Shown: positions 8,212 to 18,136, counted from the first letter of the stretch. The stretch: DNA of 64,000 nt from an uncultured Bacteroidales bacterium (GCA_900316675.1 ONDR01000004.1:1-64000); one strand, 5' to 3'. Notes: generated from the letters alone by a model not told the origin. Numbers and translations: made by a program.

Positions 8212-9044
8212 TGCTCGTCCCCCTTCTTTTCAAGTGAAACTATCTCTTGCCTGTCCATATTGCTGACAAGTGTGACGTACCTTATTGCAGAATAGTCCTG
8301 GAAAAGATGTACGTCAATCTCGTATGTAGAGCCGTTAATTATGCGGGATTCTCCGATGGTGCCAAGCGGGATGTCCGGCGGAAAAATGGAAGAATGGCCG
8401 CTGGTATAAACCGTATCCCCCTGCTTGAACTTGTGCTGCAGGCTAATTTCCCTCAGTATTGCTCCGTTCATGCTTTTACCGTCCCACGCCATGGGTCCCA
8501 CAGCTCCCTCATGCCCGATGCGGGTGCTAAGGTTGAAGTTGCTGCTCATGAACGATCTGGCATATGCGTAATTAGTGCTGACGGTATCTATGATGCCGAT
8601 GACGCCTTTTGACGATATTACCCCGGTGTGGGCGGTAACGCCGTCTTTGGCGCCTTTGCCTATAATCAGGTAGTTATGATGCTTGTTTTGGCTGTATTTA
8701 ATGACAGATGCATGGGAAAAGAGATATCTTCCCGCTACGACGATGCCGTCCTTTGCAGCATTCGCAGCTCTGATTGAATCTGCATCTGCGTCCATTTTTG
8801 CAATTGCCGTCTGCAGCAGGAAGTTGTCTGTTGCAAGGTCATTGTTTATGCCTTTAAGGGCAAAGTAGTCCCCGACATTCTGGCTCCATCCCCAAACTTT
8901 TGCGGCGAAGGAGTGTGACATCTGGTTTATGAAGAAGCTCTGGCCCTCTGAACTGCGGCGTAACAAACCCAAAGCGGCAACCTCCAAAAATATGAAGATT
9001 GCCACATTGATCCCGGTGCGGTATATGTTCCGCTTGCCGGCCAT
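8208..9044 (-). CDS. mreC: MreC, rod-shape scaffold
   Basis: 278-aa bitopic protein that bridges MreB filaments and PBP2 in the periplasm. Seen: N-terminal membrane helix (about 11-30), a helical/coiled segment rich in Ala, Asp and Leu (about 65-100), then the beta-rich domain with VVSSKGVIGIID-like sequence (here TGVISSKGVIGIID) and the late QGDTVYTSGHSSIFPP block. It starts directly after the mreB stop (9045) and overlaps mreD by 4 bp. Confidence 0.93.
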   Translation of the reverse strand: MAGKRNIYRTGINVAIFIFLEVAALGLLRRSSEGQSFFINQMSHSFAAKVWGWSQNVGDYFALKGINNDLATDNFLLQTAIAKMDADADSIRAANAAKDGIVVAGRYLFSHASVIKYSQNKHHNYLIIGKGAKDGVTAHTGVISSKGVIGIIDTVSTNYAYARSFMSSNFNLSTRIGHEGAVGPMAWDGKSMNGAILREISLQHKFKQGDTVYTSGHSSIFPPDIPLGTIGESRIINGSTYEIDVHLFQDYSAIRYVTLVSNMDRQEIVSLEKKGDEQ

Positions 9045-10067
9045 TTATCTCATCAGGAACGAGTAGTTGTCTATGTTCTTGAGGGCGATGCAAGTTCCCC
9101 TTGCTACGGCGCGAAGCGGGTCTTCTGCCACATGGAACTGGATGTTGACCTTCTCTGAGAACCTCTTTGCAATACCCCTGAGCAGTGAGCCGCCGCCGGA
9201 AAGGAAGATACCGTTCTCTACGATGTCTGAATAAAGCTCCGGAGGAGTTGATTCAAGCACGTGAAGGATGGATGCTTCAAGCTTGGCGATGGATTTGTCC
9301 AGGCAGTGTGCAATTTCCTGGTAGGTGATGGTTGCATCTACCGGATGGGCGGTCATAAGGTTAGGACCCCTTACGGTGAAAGGCTCCGGTTCTTCGTCCA
9401 ACTCCGGTATTACAGCGCCTACGGCGATCTTAATTTTCTCTGCGGTGGTTTCACCAACCTTGATGTTATGCTGCTGACGCAGGTAGTACTGGATGTCGCT
9501 GGTGAAAACGTCACCGGCCACGCGGATACTGTCCTGCTGAACGATGCCTCCCAAAGAAATAACGGCAATTTCCGTGGTACCGCCACCGATATCCACTACC
9601 ATGTTGCCCTTAGGGGCTTCTACGTCCAGACCGATACCAAGGGCTGCGGCCATAGGCTCGTAGATAAGGTAAACATCGCGGCCGCCGGCATGCTCTGATG
9701 AGTCACGCACGGCCCTGATCTCAACCTCTGTACTGCCGGAAGGGATACCTACCACAATCTTGAGGCTGGGAGAGAAAAGGGATCTGTGCTTGCTGTTGAC
9801 CTGCTTGATAAAACCGCGGATCATCATCTCTGCGGCGTTGAAGTCTGCGATAACGCCGTCCCTTAGCGGGCGGATGGTCTTCATGCCCGGATTCGTTTTC
9901 TCATGCATCAGCTTAGCCTTCTGGCCAAGGGCTACGCATTTGCCTGTATTGTTATCTATTGCAACGATGCTTGGCTCGTCCAAAACTATCTGGTCATTCT
10001 GGAAAATGACAGTGTTGGCGGTTCCGAGGTCGATTGCAAGTTCCTGTGTAAAGAACGAAAATGCCAT
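9045..10067 (-). CDS. mreB: MreB, actin-like rod-shape determinant
   Basis: 340-aa cytoplasmic actin homologue that positions the wall-synthesis complex. Seen: phosphate-1 loop IDLGTANT, SIVAIDNNTG, the second phosphate block VVDIGGGTTEIAVISLGGIV, and the adenosine motif GIFLSGGGSLLRG. First gene of the five-gene elongation operon. I saw no exact -7 consensus in the 89-bp gap shared with divergent ispD, so its promoter is unplaced. Confidence 0.96.
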   Translation of the reverse strand: MAFSFFTQELAIDLGTANTVIFQNDQIVLDEPSIVAIDNNTGKCVALGQKAKLMHEKTNPGMKTIRPLRDGVIADFNAAEMMIRGFIKQVNSKHRSLFSPSLKIVVGIPSGSTEVEIRAVRDSSEHAGGRDVYLIYEPMAAALGIGLDVEAPKGNMVVDIGGGTTEIAVISLGGIVQQDSIRVAGDVFTSDIQYYLRQQHNIKVGETTAEKIKIAVGAVIPELDEEPEPFTVRGPNLMTAHPVDATITYQEIAHCLDKSIAKLEASILHVLESTPPELYSDIVENGIFLSGGGSLLRGIAKRFSEKVNIQFHVAEDPLRAVARGTCIALKNIDNYSFLMR

Positions 10068-10144
10068 ACTTTGAAAATTTTGGTAAATTTACAAAAAACT
10101 GACGTATTATAAAGAAGTCTTTACCTAAAAAAAGTAAAATTTTT

Positions 10145-10152
10145 TAAATTTG
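10145..10152 (+). promoter_or_regulatory. -7 box of ispD
   Basis: TAAATTTG ends 4 nt before the GTG start of ispD at 10157. The predicted transcription start falls on or beside the start codon, so the mRNA would be leaderless. Confidence 0.55.
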
Positions 10153-10156
10153 CATT

Positions 10157-10873
10157 GTGAACAGAAAGTTTTATCTCATAGTGACGGCCGGTGGCCAGGG
10201 AACAAGAATGGGGGCATCCGTTCCTAAGCAGTTCCTGACCATCAAAGGCAAGAGTATACTTCATGCCACGATATCCGTTTTTACAAACACCTTCCCTGAT
10301 GTAAAAGTGGTTACTGTGCTGCCGGAAGAGCATATTCCATACTGGAAAAAGTATTGCCTTGAAAACAACTTCACGGTGCCGCAAATCATTGTAAAAGGTG
10401 GTTTTACAAGGTTCCATTCCGTTAAGGCCGCGCTGGAGAAAGTGCCCGACGGCGCCATTGTCGCCATTCATGACGGAGTGCGTCCGTTTGTGTCGGCAGA
10501 CCTGCTGCGAAGCATGCGCGCCCGCATGGAAAGCGGCTGCCGCAGCCTTATCCCTGTAACCCCTGTAACAGACACTCTTAAGGTCTTGTCCAAGAATAAA
10601 GAAGGGGAGTTGGAACTTGTTCCCGGGGCCAAGGCGGACCGCAGTGTCATTTATGGCGTCCAGACGCCCCAGTTCTTCTTGTCAGAAGATATAAAAGCCG
10701 CTTACAACACCGCCTACGACACTTCTTTTACTGACGATTCTTCTGTGGCGCAGGCAAAAGAAATACCCCTCTCCTTCTGTCTTGGAGAGAGGTATAATAT
10801 TAAAATCACGACAAAGGAAGACCTTATTTTTGCAGATCTTTCTTTGGAAGCATCTTCTGGGCGGAATAGCTAG
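10157..10873 (+). CDS. ispD: 2-C-methyl-D-erythritol 4-phosphate cytidylyltransferase
   Basis: 238-aa IspD of the MEP isoprenoid pathway, joining CTP and MEP to give CDP-ME. Seen: N-terminal nucleotide-binding segment VTAGGQGTRMGASVPKQF, HDGVRPFVS, VPVTDTLK-type block (here VTPVTDTLK), and QTPQFF before the C-terminus. The GTG start is chosen because translation begins exactly at the domain start. Length matches the family. The last 50 bp overlap the convergent Lrp-type gene. Confidence 0.94.
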   Translation: MNRKFYLIVTAGGQGTRMGASVPKQFLTIKGKSILHATISVFTNTFPDVKVVTVLPEEHIPYWKKYCLENNFTVPQIIVKGGFTRFHSVKAALEKVPDGAIVAIHDGVRPFVSADLLRSMRARMESGCRSLIPVTPVTDTLKVLSKNKEGELELVPGAKADRSVIYGVQTPQFFLSEDIKAAYNTAYDTSFTDDSSVAQAKEIPLSFCLGERYNIKITTKEDLIFADLSLEASSGRNS

Positions 10874-11345
10874 TGCTCTTGTAATCCTTGACCCATACCT
10901 GACGGTCGATAGCCTCGTCCAAAGCAATCATTGTCTCTGTTGCCTGGATGTGAGGAATCTTCTGTATGGTATTTAGGAGGACCTCCATAAGGTGGTCATT
11001 GTCAAAGCAATACAGCTTTACAAGCAGGGCGTGCTTACCTGTTACAAAGTGGCATTCCACAACCTCCGGAATCTTCTTCAGGCTTTCAACAACCTCTGCG
11101 TACTTGCTGGCCTCTGACAGGCTGATGCTCACGAAAGCGCAGATGTTGAGGCCAAGTGCCTGGGGTTTGACCAGAAGTCGGGAACCGGTGATAATGCCGG
11201 CGGCCTCCAACCTTTTTACTCTCTGGTGGATGGCTGCACCTGATACGTCACATATCCTGGCGATCTCCAGGAAGGGCATTCTGGCGTTCTTGACAAGAAG
11301 GGAAAGAATCTTCTGGTCTGTCTGGTCTATCTGATACTTTGTCAT
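10824..11345 (-). CDS. Lrp/AsnC-family transcriptional regulator
   Basis: 173-aa regulator. N-terminal winged helix-turn-helix (about 5-60) with DQTDQKILSLLVKNARMPF and the recognition region VSGAAIHQRVKRLEAAGII. The C-terminal RAM ligand-binding domain (about 65-145) contains FVSISL, VVECHFVTGKHALLVKL and a final TMIALDEAI. Such proteins usually sense amino acids and assemble as octamers. The gene stands alone; its regulon is not evident from neighbours. A 3' extension rich in Lys/Ser overlaps ispD by 50 bp. Confidence 0.9.
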   Translation of the reverse strand: MTKYQIDQTDQKILSLLVKNARMPFLEIARICDVSGAAIHQRVKRLEAAGIITGSRLLVKPQALGLNICAFVSISLSEASKYAEVVESLKKIPEVVECHFVTGKHALLVKLYCFDNDHLMEVLLNTIQKIPHIQATETMIALDEAIDRQVWVKDYKSTSYSAQKMLPKKDLQK

Positions 11346-11377
11346 GGTACGTTACAGTTTATAAGTATAACATACCA

Positions 11378-11385
11378 CAAAAATA
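11378..11385 (-). promoter_or_regulatory. -7 box of the Lrp/AsnC gene
   Basis: The minus strand reads TATTTTTG, an exact TAnnTTTG match, 32 nt before ATG 11345. Confidence 0.5.
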
Positions 11386-11416
11386 CAAATTTTTTAAAAA
11401 AGTGAATTTAAATCCG

Positions 11417-13705
11417 CTACTTTTTTGCTTTTCCGGCAGATTTGATGATTTCCAGACACTTCTCTTCGGTGAGAGATTCAGCCTTTGTTCCGCGCGGAAT
11501 CTTGTAATTCACGCCGTTCTGCTTGATGTAGGGGCCGTATCTTCCGTTAATGACGGTGATGTCAGAAGACTCGAATCTTGCAATCTGGTCCTTTGCGGGA
11601 TCGGAGCTTGATTTGATGATATCCTGGCATTCCTGTTCCGTTACGGTAAGGGGATTGCAGCCCTTCGGCAGTGAGAAATTCTTACCATTGTATTTGATGT
11701 ACGGGCCGAATTTACCCTTTGTGGCGACGATATCGTGACCGTCCAGCGTACCTACGGTACGAGGCAGCTCGAACAGCTTAAGTGCGTCTTCCAGGGTGAC
11801 ATTCTCAATCAGCTGGCCTGCTGCCAGATGCGCGAAGCGGCGGTTTTCGCCTTCTCCTATCTGGACGAAGGGGCCCCACTGGCCGAATTTTGCAATTACG
11901 GGAAGGCCTGTTTCGGGGTCTTTGCCAAGCTCTCTTTCCGGACGGCTGAAGGTGCGGTCAGACAATACATCCTCTACCTTCTTGTGGAAGGGTGTGTAGA
12001 AGTCTGCAATTACGGCGTTCCATGCCCTGTCGCCGGCTGCTACAAGGTCGAAGTCCTTCTCTACGTTGGCAGTAAAGTCGTAATTGATAATGCCGTCGAA
12101 GTTCTTCATGAGGTAGTCTGTAACCATCATTCCGATCTCTTGAGGCAGGAGCTTACCTTTCTCTGAACCAATTACTTCCGTCTTGGTGCTGCGGGTAATG
12201 GTGTCGCCCGTAAGCTTAAGGTTTACAACGGTCTCTTTCTCTCCCGGTTTGTCGCCCTTCACTACGTAGCCGCGGCCGGTGGTAAGGGTGGTGATGGTAG
12301 GAGAATAGGTTGAAGGACGGCCGATGCCCAGTTCTTCCAGTTTCTTGACCAGCGATGCTTCTGAATAGCGGAAGGGAGGCTGGGTGAATTTGCATTCGCC
12401 CCTCATTTCTTTGCAGTTCATAGCCTGGCCAAGGTTGAGGCCGGGAAGAATTACGTCGCTGCCCTCATCCAAGGTCTCGTCGTCTGTACCCTCAAGGTAA
12501 AGCTTAAGGAAACCGTCGAACAGAATCTGGCTGGCCTGGATGCGGAAGAGCTCCGGACGGCGGTCTGATTCTACGGCGATGTCGGTCTTAAGAATCTTGG
12601 CGTCGGACATCTGGGATGCGACGGTACGCTTCCAGATAAGGTCGTACAGCTTCTTTTCCTGTGCCGTACCCTCAATGGAAGTATTCTGTATATAGGTAGG
12701 TCGAATTGCTTCGTGTGCTTCCTGCGCGCCCTTGGAGTGGGTGGTGTACTGCCTGGGACGGGAGTATTCCGGACCGAAGTTGTCGCAGATGAATGCTTTT
12801 GCAGTGCTTCTTGCCAGCGAAGAAAGGTTGGTGGAGTCCGTACGCATGTAGGTGATGAGACCCCTTTCGTACAGGGCCTGTGCCAGCCTCATGGTGGTGC
12901 TTACGGTCAGATGCAGTTTGCGAGAAGCCTCCTGCTGCAGGGTAGAGGTGGTAAAAGGAGCTGCCGGAACCCTGACTCCGTCTTTCTGCTGTATGTCTTT
13001 TATTGTAAAGCGTGCGCCGATGCTGTCCTGCAGGAACTTTTCTGCCTGCTGGAGGGTGTCGAACTTGTTGTCAAGGACTGCTTTAACCTTTACGGAAGAC
13101 TTTGTGCCTTCGGGGTTGAAGGTAGCCTCGATGCGATAGAACGGCTCTTTCTTGAAGGCCATGATCTCCCTTTCCCTGTCGACGATTAGCCTGAGCGCTA
13201 CGCTCTGCACGCGGCCGGCGCTAAGCTTCGGCTGGATCTTTCTCCACAGGATAGGAGAAAGCTCGAAGCCCACAAGCCTGTCCAGAACGCGGCGTGCCTG
13301 CTGCGCATCGACAAGATTCATGTCGATGGTGCGGGGGGTCTTGATGGCATTCAGGATGGCATCCTTAGTGATTTCATGGAATACTATTCTCTTAGACTTG
13401 TCCTCTGTCAGGCCAAGGGTATCGAAAAGATGCCATGAGATGGCTTCTCCCTCACGGTCTTCATCGGATGCGAGCCAGACCATGTCTGCCTCTGCTGCAA
13501 GTTTTTTGAGTTCCGCAACGATTTTCTTTTTGTCGGCGGGCACTTCATATTCGGGTTTGAATCCGTGTTGGATATCAACTCCCATTCCCTTCTGACCCAG
13601 ATCGCGTATGTGTCCGATGCTAGCCTTTACGGTATAGTCGTTGCCTAAATATTTCTGTATGGTTTTGACTTTTCCGGGAGACTCGACAATCAGCAAATTC
13701 TTCAT
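11417..13705 (-). CDS. topA: DNA topoisomerase I
   Basis: 762-aa type IA topoisomerase that relaxes negative supercoils. Seen: TOPRIM domain opening with LLIVESPGKVKTIQKYLG and the acidic motif DEDREGEAISWH, the active-site tyrosine in GLITYMRTDSTNLS, and a C-terminal tail of repeated GPYIK modules (GQWGPFVQ, GKFGPYIKYNG, GRYGPYIKQNG). The C-terminus carries these repeats instead of Cys4 zinc fingers. Monocistronic, minus strand. The upstream gap holds only a near-match to the -7 box (TTACTTTG). Confidence 0.96.
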   Translation of the reverse strand: MKNLLIVESPGKVKTIQKYLGNDYTVKASIGHIRDLGQKGMGVDIQHGFKPEYEVPADKKKIVAELKKLAAEADMVWLASDEDREGEAISWHLFDTLGLTEDKSKRIVFHEITKDAILNAIKTPRTIDMNLVDAQQARRVLDRLVGFELSPILWRKIQPKLSAGRVQSVALRLIVDREREIMAFKKEPFYRIEATFNPEGTKSSVKVKAVLDNKFDTLQQAEKFLQDSIGARFTIKDIQQKDGVRVPAAPFTTSTLQQEASRKLHLTVSTTMRLAQALYERGLITYMRTDSTNLSSLARSTAKAFICDNFGPEYSRPRQYTTHSKGAQEAHEAIRPTYIQNTSIEGTAQEKKLYDLIWKRTVASQMSDAKILKTDIAVESDRRPELFRIQASQILFDGFLKLYLEGTDDETLDEGSDVILPGLNLGQAMNCKEMRGECKFTQPPFRYSEASLVKKLEELGIGRPSTYSPTITTLTTGRGYVVKGDKPGEKETVVNLKLTGDTITRSTKTEVIGSEKGKLLPQEIGMMVTDYLMKNFDGIINYDFTANVEKDFDLVAAGDRAWNAVIADFYTPFHKKVEDVLSDRTFSRPERELGKDPETGLPVIAKFGQWGPFVQIGEGENRRFAHLAAGQLIENVTLEDALKLFELPRTVGTLDGHDIVATKGKFGPYIKYNGKNFSLPKGCNPLTVTEQECQDIIKSSSDPAKDQIARFESSDITVINGRYGPYIKQNGVNYKIPRGTKAESLTEEKCLEIIKSAGKAKK

Positions 13706-13762
13706 AAATCACTTCCTTTTTGCGCGGTGCGCTTTCAAAATACGGTGCAAAGTAAGAGGGAG

Positions 13763-13796
13763 TTTTGAATTTTTCCAAATTTTGTTGCTAAATTTG
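13763..13796 (+). promoter_or_regulatory. Promoter of the PBP1A-ddl-prmC operon
   Basis: -33 element TTTTG (13763-13767), 21-nt spacer, -7 element TAAATTTG (13789-13796). The spacing suits the Bacteroidetes primary sigma factor. The leader to ATG 13844 is about 40 nt. Confidence 0.65.
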
Positions 13797-13843
13797 TAGA
13801 TTGATTTTGTGCCCGCTAAAGGGTTTAACAATAGTTAAAAAAA

Positions 13844-16177
13844 ATGACGGAAGAGAAGAAGAAAAAAATAGTCAAGTGGTTCTGGATCCTCTTTGCGACG
13901 CCGTTCGTGGCGCTGCTCTTCCTTTTGCTGCTTGTAATGATTTTTGCGGACATCCCGTCCGGAGAAGAAATAGAAAATCCCCGGCAGGCACTGGTTACCC
14001 AGGTTCTGTCAGACGACGGGCAGGTTCTCACCACCTTCCAATTTAAAGAGAACCGTATGCTGGTGCGCTACAACGAGATTTCTCCTTATGTAGTGCAGGC
14101 AGCCGTTGCAACGGAGGATGCCCGTTTCTACGACCATTCCGGCATCGACTTTACCAGCCTCGGGCGCGTAGCGTTCAAAACCCTGCTCATGCAGAACAGG
14201 AGCCAGGGCGGTGGCAGTACCATCAGCCAGCAGGTGGCAAAGAACCTGTATAAGATGCGAGAGAATTCTGCAAAAGCAGGAGTCTGGGGCAAGCTTAAGG
14301 AATGGGTTACCGCCATCAGGCTGGAGAAAGACTATACTAAGGACGAGATTGTGACCATGTACCTTAATACTGTACCGTTCGGCAGCAATTCGGATGGTAT
14401 AAAGGTAGCGGCCAGAACCTTCTTCGGCAAGGATCCTATAGACCTTAATATACAGGAAAGCGCAACGCTTGTGGGAATGATCAACAAGCCTACAAGATAT
14501 AATCCAATACTTAATCCGGACAAGTCCCTGCAAAGAAGGAATACTGTTCTGGATAGGATGGAGGAGGCTGGATACATCACCAGGGCGCAGAGGGATTCTA
14601 TCAAACAGCTGCCCATAGAGCTTCACTATCAGCCTCAGGATCACAATTCCGGCTTGGCACCTTACTTCAAGGACATGCTACGCAGCTACATGAACGCCAC
14701 TGAGCCGGATCCGCTGAAATACACTTACCACGAGAATTACTCCAGGGATTCACTTCTCTGGGCCGACGATGACCTTTATGGCTGGCTTAACAAGAATAAG
14801 AAGCCGGACGGCAGCAAGTATAATCTTGGCAAGGACGGACTCCGTATCTACACGACCATCAACTATCGCATGCAGAAGTATGCAGAGGAGGCCGTGGCAG
14901 AGCATCTTGGCAAAGACCTTCAGAAGAGTTTCTACAACGACCTTCGCTGGAAGACTAACAGGCCCTTCTCTAACGATGTCCCTAAAGAGACAATAGAGGG
15001 CATCATGAAAAGAGCCAGAAAGAACAGTGACCGTTACCGTGGTTTGAAGAATGCCGGCGCGTCAGAGAAAGAGATTCTGGCAAGTTTCAAGACTCCCGTC
15101 AAGATGCGCGTATTCAAGTGGACCAGTCCCGGTTATGTGGATACAACCATGACTCCCGACGACTCCATTAAGTATTATAAGTCATTCCTTCGTGCGGCCT
15201 TTATTGCCATTGAGCCTGGAACAGGCCATGTCAAGGCTTATGTCGGAGGTCCCAATTATCGTTATTTCAAATACGATAACATCCATCAGGGAGAGCGTCA
15301 GGTGGGTTCAACCATCAAACCGTTCCTTTACACACTGGCCATGCAGGGAGGTATGACTCCTTGCGACAAAGCAGTCTGCATCCCTCAGTCCTTTATTGTT
15401 GGCGACAAGACTTGGACTCCGCGAAGCACGGATAAAGACGAGTGGATTGGCAAGTCCGTCACCCTGAAATGGGGACTTACCCATTCGTCCAACAATATAT
15501 CCGCCTACCTTATGAAGCAGTTCGGCCCGGAGGCGATGGTGGGCATGATGCGTCAGATGGGTATCAGCAGCCACATCGAACCTGTGCCTTCAATTTGTGT
15601 AGGTTCTGCAGACCTGTCAATTCAGGAAATGGTGGCAGCTTACAACACCTTCCCTTCACAGGGCGTTTATACAGCTCCGCTGTTTGTAACCAGAATAGAA
15701 GATAAAGACGGAAACACGTTGGCAGAGTTCTCTCACCGTAGCAAGGAAGCAATCAGCCGCGAAACCGCATACCTGATGATTAACCTTATGCAAGGTGTTG
15801 TTAATCAGGGAACTGCAGCCCGACTTCGCTCCAAGTACCAGCTTAAAGGCCAGATCGCAGGCAAGACCGGTACCACAAACGACAACTCTGATGGTTGGTT
15901 CATAGGTTATACTCCTACCATCACTGCCGGTGTTTGGGTTGGCGGCGAAGACCGACAGGTTCACTTCCAGAGCCTTGCTCTTGGTGGCGGTTCCAACATG
16001 GCACTTCCTATCTGGGGTATCTTCATGCAGAAGTGCCTCAAGGACGGAAGGCTGGGTATATCAGAAGCAGATGCCTTCATCAAGCCTACCGGCATGGAGA
16101 TCAACCTTGACTGCAGCGGCGGCGACGAAGATACATCGGGCACGGAAGAAAAAGGCTCAGAATTTTATTTTGACTAA
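13844..16177 (+). CDS. Class A penicillin-binding protein 1A
   Basis: 777-aa bifunctional peptidoglycan synthase. Short cytoplasmic Lys-rich start, membrane helix (about 12-35), then a GT51 glycosyltransferase domain with catalytic Glu91 in ATEDARFYDHSGID and GGSTISQQVAKN. The transpeptidase domain has Ser489-T-I-Lys492, SSN in THSSNNISAY and KTGT in GKTGTTNDNSDGWF. All active-site motifs are intact. The C-terminus is acidic (GGDEDTSGTEEKGSEF). It heads an apparent operon with ddl 10 nt downstream, coupling wall polymerisation with precursor supply. Confidence 0.93.
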   Translation: MTEEKKKKIVKWFWILFATPFVALLFLLLLVMIFADIPSGEEIENPRQALVTQVLSDDGQVLTTFQFKENRMLVRYNEISPYVVQAAVATEDARFYDHSGIDFTSLGRVAFKTLLMQNRSQGGGSTISQQVAKNLYKMRENSAKAGVWGKLKEWVTAIRLEKDYTKDEIVTMYLNTVPFGSNSDGIKVAARTFFGKDPIDLNIQESATLVGMINKPTRYNPILNPDKSLQRRNTVLDRMEEAGYITRAQRDSIKQLPIELHYQPQDHNSGLAPYFKDMLRSYMNATEPDPLKYTYHENYSRDSLLWADDDLYGWLNKNKKPDGSKYNLGKDGLRIYTTINYRMQKYAEEAVAEHLGKDLQKSFYNDLRWKTNRPFSNDVPKETIEGIMKRARKNSDRYRGLKNAGASEKEILASFKTPVKMRVFKWTSPGYVDTTMTPDDSIKYYKSFLRAAFIAIEPGTGHVKAYVGGPNYRYFKYDNIHQGERQVGSTIKPFLYTLAMQGGMTPCDKAVCIPQSFIVGDKTWTPRSTDKDEWIGKSVTLKWGLTHSSNNISAYLMKQFGPEAMVGMMRQMGISSHIEPVPSICVGSADLSIQEMVAAYNTFPSQGVYTAPLFVTRIEDKDGNTLAEFSHRSKEAISRETAYLMINLMQGVVNQGTAARLRSKYQLKGQIAGKTGTTNDNSDGWFIGYTPTITAGVWVGGEDRQVHFQSLALGGGSNMALPIWGIFMQKCLKDGRLGISEADAFIKPTGMEINLDCSGGDEDTSGTEEKGSEFYFD

Positions 16178-16187
16178 ATTTTTAAGC

Positions 16188-17201
16188 ATGAAATACACCA
16201 ATATAGCTGTTATTTACGGAAGCGATTCCTCTGAATGGGAGGTGTCTTGCAGAAGCGGCGAGTTCACTGCTTCCAGAATCGATGATTCAAAATACAGCAT
16301 TTACGAGATTTTTGCACGCTTCGGACAGTGGCATCTTGTTTCCTTCCGCAAGAAGGGAGCAATGCGAATCAAATTCCCGGAGGAGGCCCGTCCGGAAATC
16401 AACAAGAACGACTTCTCTGTGAATATCTACGGAGAAATCATCAAGTTTGATTTTGCCTTCATCATGCAGCACGGTACTCCCGGAGAGAACGGCTTGCTGC
16501 AGGGCTATCTGGAGATGCTTAATGTACCGTTCAGCAGCTGCCGCTCCTTTGTAGCCGCCGTTACTTTTGACAAGTACTCCTGCAAGAGTTATCTTCGCGA
16601 CGTGGACTTTGTCAAGCTGGCACCGGACATGCTGGTTCGCAAGGGCTCAGACCTTGAAGCCTTCACAGAGCAGGTTAACAAGAAGATAGGCTGGCCTGTA
16701 TTTGTCAAGCCAACCAGCGGTGGCTCAAGCTTTGGCGTAACCAAGGTACATTCTTCTGCCAAGATGCTGCAGGCTCTTAACTGCGCCTTTATCGAGGGTG
16801 ATGCAGTTATCGCAGAAAAGGCCATAGAGGGTCGTGAGTTCACCTGCGCTGCATACAAGGATGCCCAGGGTGTCAAGCCGCTTCCGGTAATAGAGATTGT
16901 TACAAAGAACGAGTACTTCGATTACGATGCGAAGTATAACGGCAACAGTGAGGAAATCTGCCCTGCTCAGATAGATGAAGAACTTGCAAATCATATCAAG
17001 GATGTGACCTGCAAGATTTACAGCCATATGGGCTGCTCCGGAGTTGTTCGTGCAGACTACATACTTGGCAAGGATGGCCTGTACTTCCTGGAGGTCAACA
17101 CCATCCCCGGAATGACAAACGCATCACTTGTGCCTAAGATGGTTCGCGCAGCAGGTCTGGATATGACAGACTTCCTGACAGGAATTATTGAAAGCGCCTA
17201 A
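16188..17201 (+). CDS. ddl: D-alanine--D-alanine ligase
   Basis: 337-aa ATP-grasp enzyme forming D-Ala-D-Ala for peptidoglycan. Start ATG 16188 is chosen over the much longer open frame because MKYTNIAVIYGSDSSEWEVS matches the Ddl N-terminus and leaves a 10-nt gap after the PBP1A stop. Seen: PFSSCRSFVAAVTFDK, the ATP loop FVKPTSGGSSFGVTKV, EKAIEGREFTCA, and the C-terminal LEVNTIPGMTNASLVPKM. prmC follows 3 nt later. Confidence 0.94.
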   Translation: MKYTNIAVIYGSDSSEWEVSCRSGEFTASRIDDSKYSIYEIFARFGQWHLVSFRKKGAMRIKFPEEARPEINKNDFSVNIYGEIIKFDFAFIMQHGTPGENGLLQGYLEMLNVPFSSCRSFVAAVTFDKYSCKSYLRDVDFVKLAPDMLVRKGSDLEAFTEQVNKKIGWPVFVKPTSGGSSFGVTKVHSSAKMLQALNCAFIEGDAVIAEKAIEGREFTCAAYKDAQGVKPLPVIEIVTKNEYFDYDAKYNGNSEEICPAQIDEELANHIKDVTCKIYSHMGCSGVVRADYILGKDGLYFLEVNTIPGMTNASLVPKMVRAAGLDMTDFLTGIIESA

Positions 17202-17204
17202 TAT

Positions 17205-18101
17205 ATGCTCCTAACGGAATTCATAAAAAGCAGCACTGCTCTGCTTGAGCCGTTGTATCCTACGGCTGAAGCCCACAATATTGTGCTGATTCTTTGCTCC
17301 GAGATTCTTGGAACAAAGAATTACACCCATATTGTAGAGCCGGAGTATAAGATTGCTGATTCCAAGCTCCCTGAACTTGAGGCCAGGATGGAAAGACTGT
17401 GCAAGGGGGAGCCTATCCAATACGTTGTTGGCAAGACGGAATTCTGCGGCCGTGTTTTCAAGGTAAAATCCGGTGTGCTAATTCCCCGTCCGGAGACGGA
17501 ACTTCTTGTCCGTGAAGCAATTAAGATTGTTTCAATGATGCAGCGTATGCGTATTCCGTTTGGAAAGAAGGCTGCTCCTGTACGTGTGCTTGACCTTTGC
17601 ACCGGCTCCGGCTGTATTGGTTGGACTGTCGCCCTCTCGGTGCCTGGAGTTGAGGTCACCGCCCTGGATATTTCAGACGAGGCTTTGGATATCGCCCGCA
17701 GCCAGGATTTCGCACAGGAAATCAAGGCTGCGGGAGCAATCGCCCCTGTTTTTGTGCACGGCGATATATTGGAAGAACCTTCTGTCAAAGGCCCGTTCGA
17801 CGTTATCCTTAGCAACCCTCCTTACATCATGGAGAAGGAAAAGCCTATACTCAGGCCTAATGTCAGGGACTTCGAGCCTGCGTCGGCATTATTCGTCTCT
17901 GACGACGATCCTCTTGTCTTTTACAGGGCTATTGCCAAGTGGAGTAATGCCCTTCTGGCACCTCAGGGAATGGGTCTTACAGAGATTAATGACTGTTTAG
18001 GCCCTGAAACAAAAGACGTTTTTGTGGCCTCTGGCTACACTGAGTGCAGGATTGTCTCTGATTTTTACGAAAAAAACCGTTTCGTTTTCTATAAAAAGTA
18101 G
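17205..18101 (+). CDS. prmC: Peptide chain release factor N5-glutamine methyltransferase
   Basis: 298-aa SAM-dependent enzyme that methylates the GGQ glutamine of release factors. Seen: N-terminal helical domain, GEPIQYVVGKTEFCGRVF, IPRPETELLV, SAM motif VLDLCTGSGCIG (128-139) and the catalytic NPPY at 204-207. Third gene of the PBP1A-ddl-prmC run, followed by a strong terminator. Confidence 0.94.
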   Translation: MLLTEFIKSSTALLEPLYPTAEAHNIVLILCSEILGTKNYTHIVEPEYKIADSKLPELEARMERLCKGEPIQYVVGKTEFCGRVFKVKSGVLIPRPETELLVREAIKIVSMMQRMRIPFGKKAAPVRVLDLCTGSGCIGWTVALSVPGVEVTALDISDEALDIARSQDFAQEIKAAGAIAPVFVHGDILEEPSVKGPFDVILSNPPYIMEKEKPILRPNVRDFEPASALFVSDDDPLVFYRAIAKWSNALLAPQGMGLTEINDCLGPETKDVFVASGYTECRIVSDFYEKNRFVFYKK

Positions 18102-18136
18102 CCTTCTGGCTGCGTAGAAAGCCTTTTTTGCAAATT

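Noticed and set aside
16192..16472. Small minus-strand frame opposite ddl
   Set aside because: Shadow of a well-supported ATP-grasp gene.
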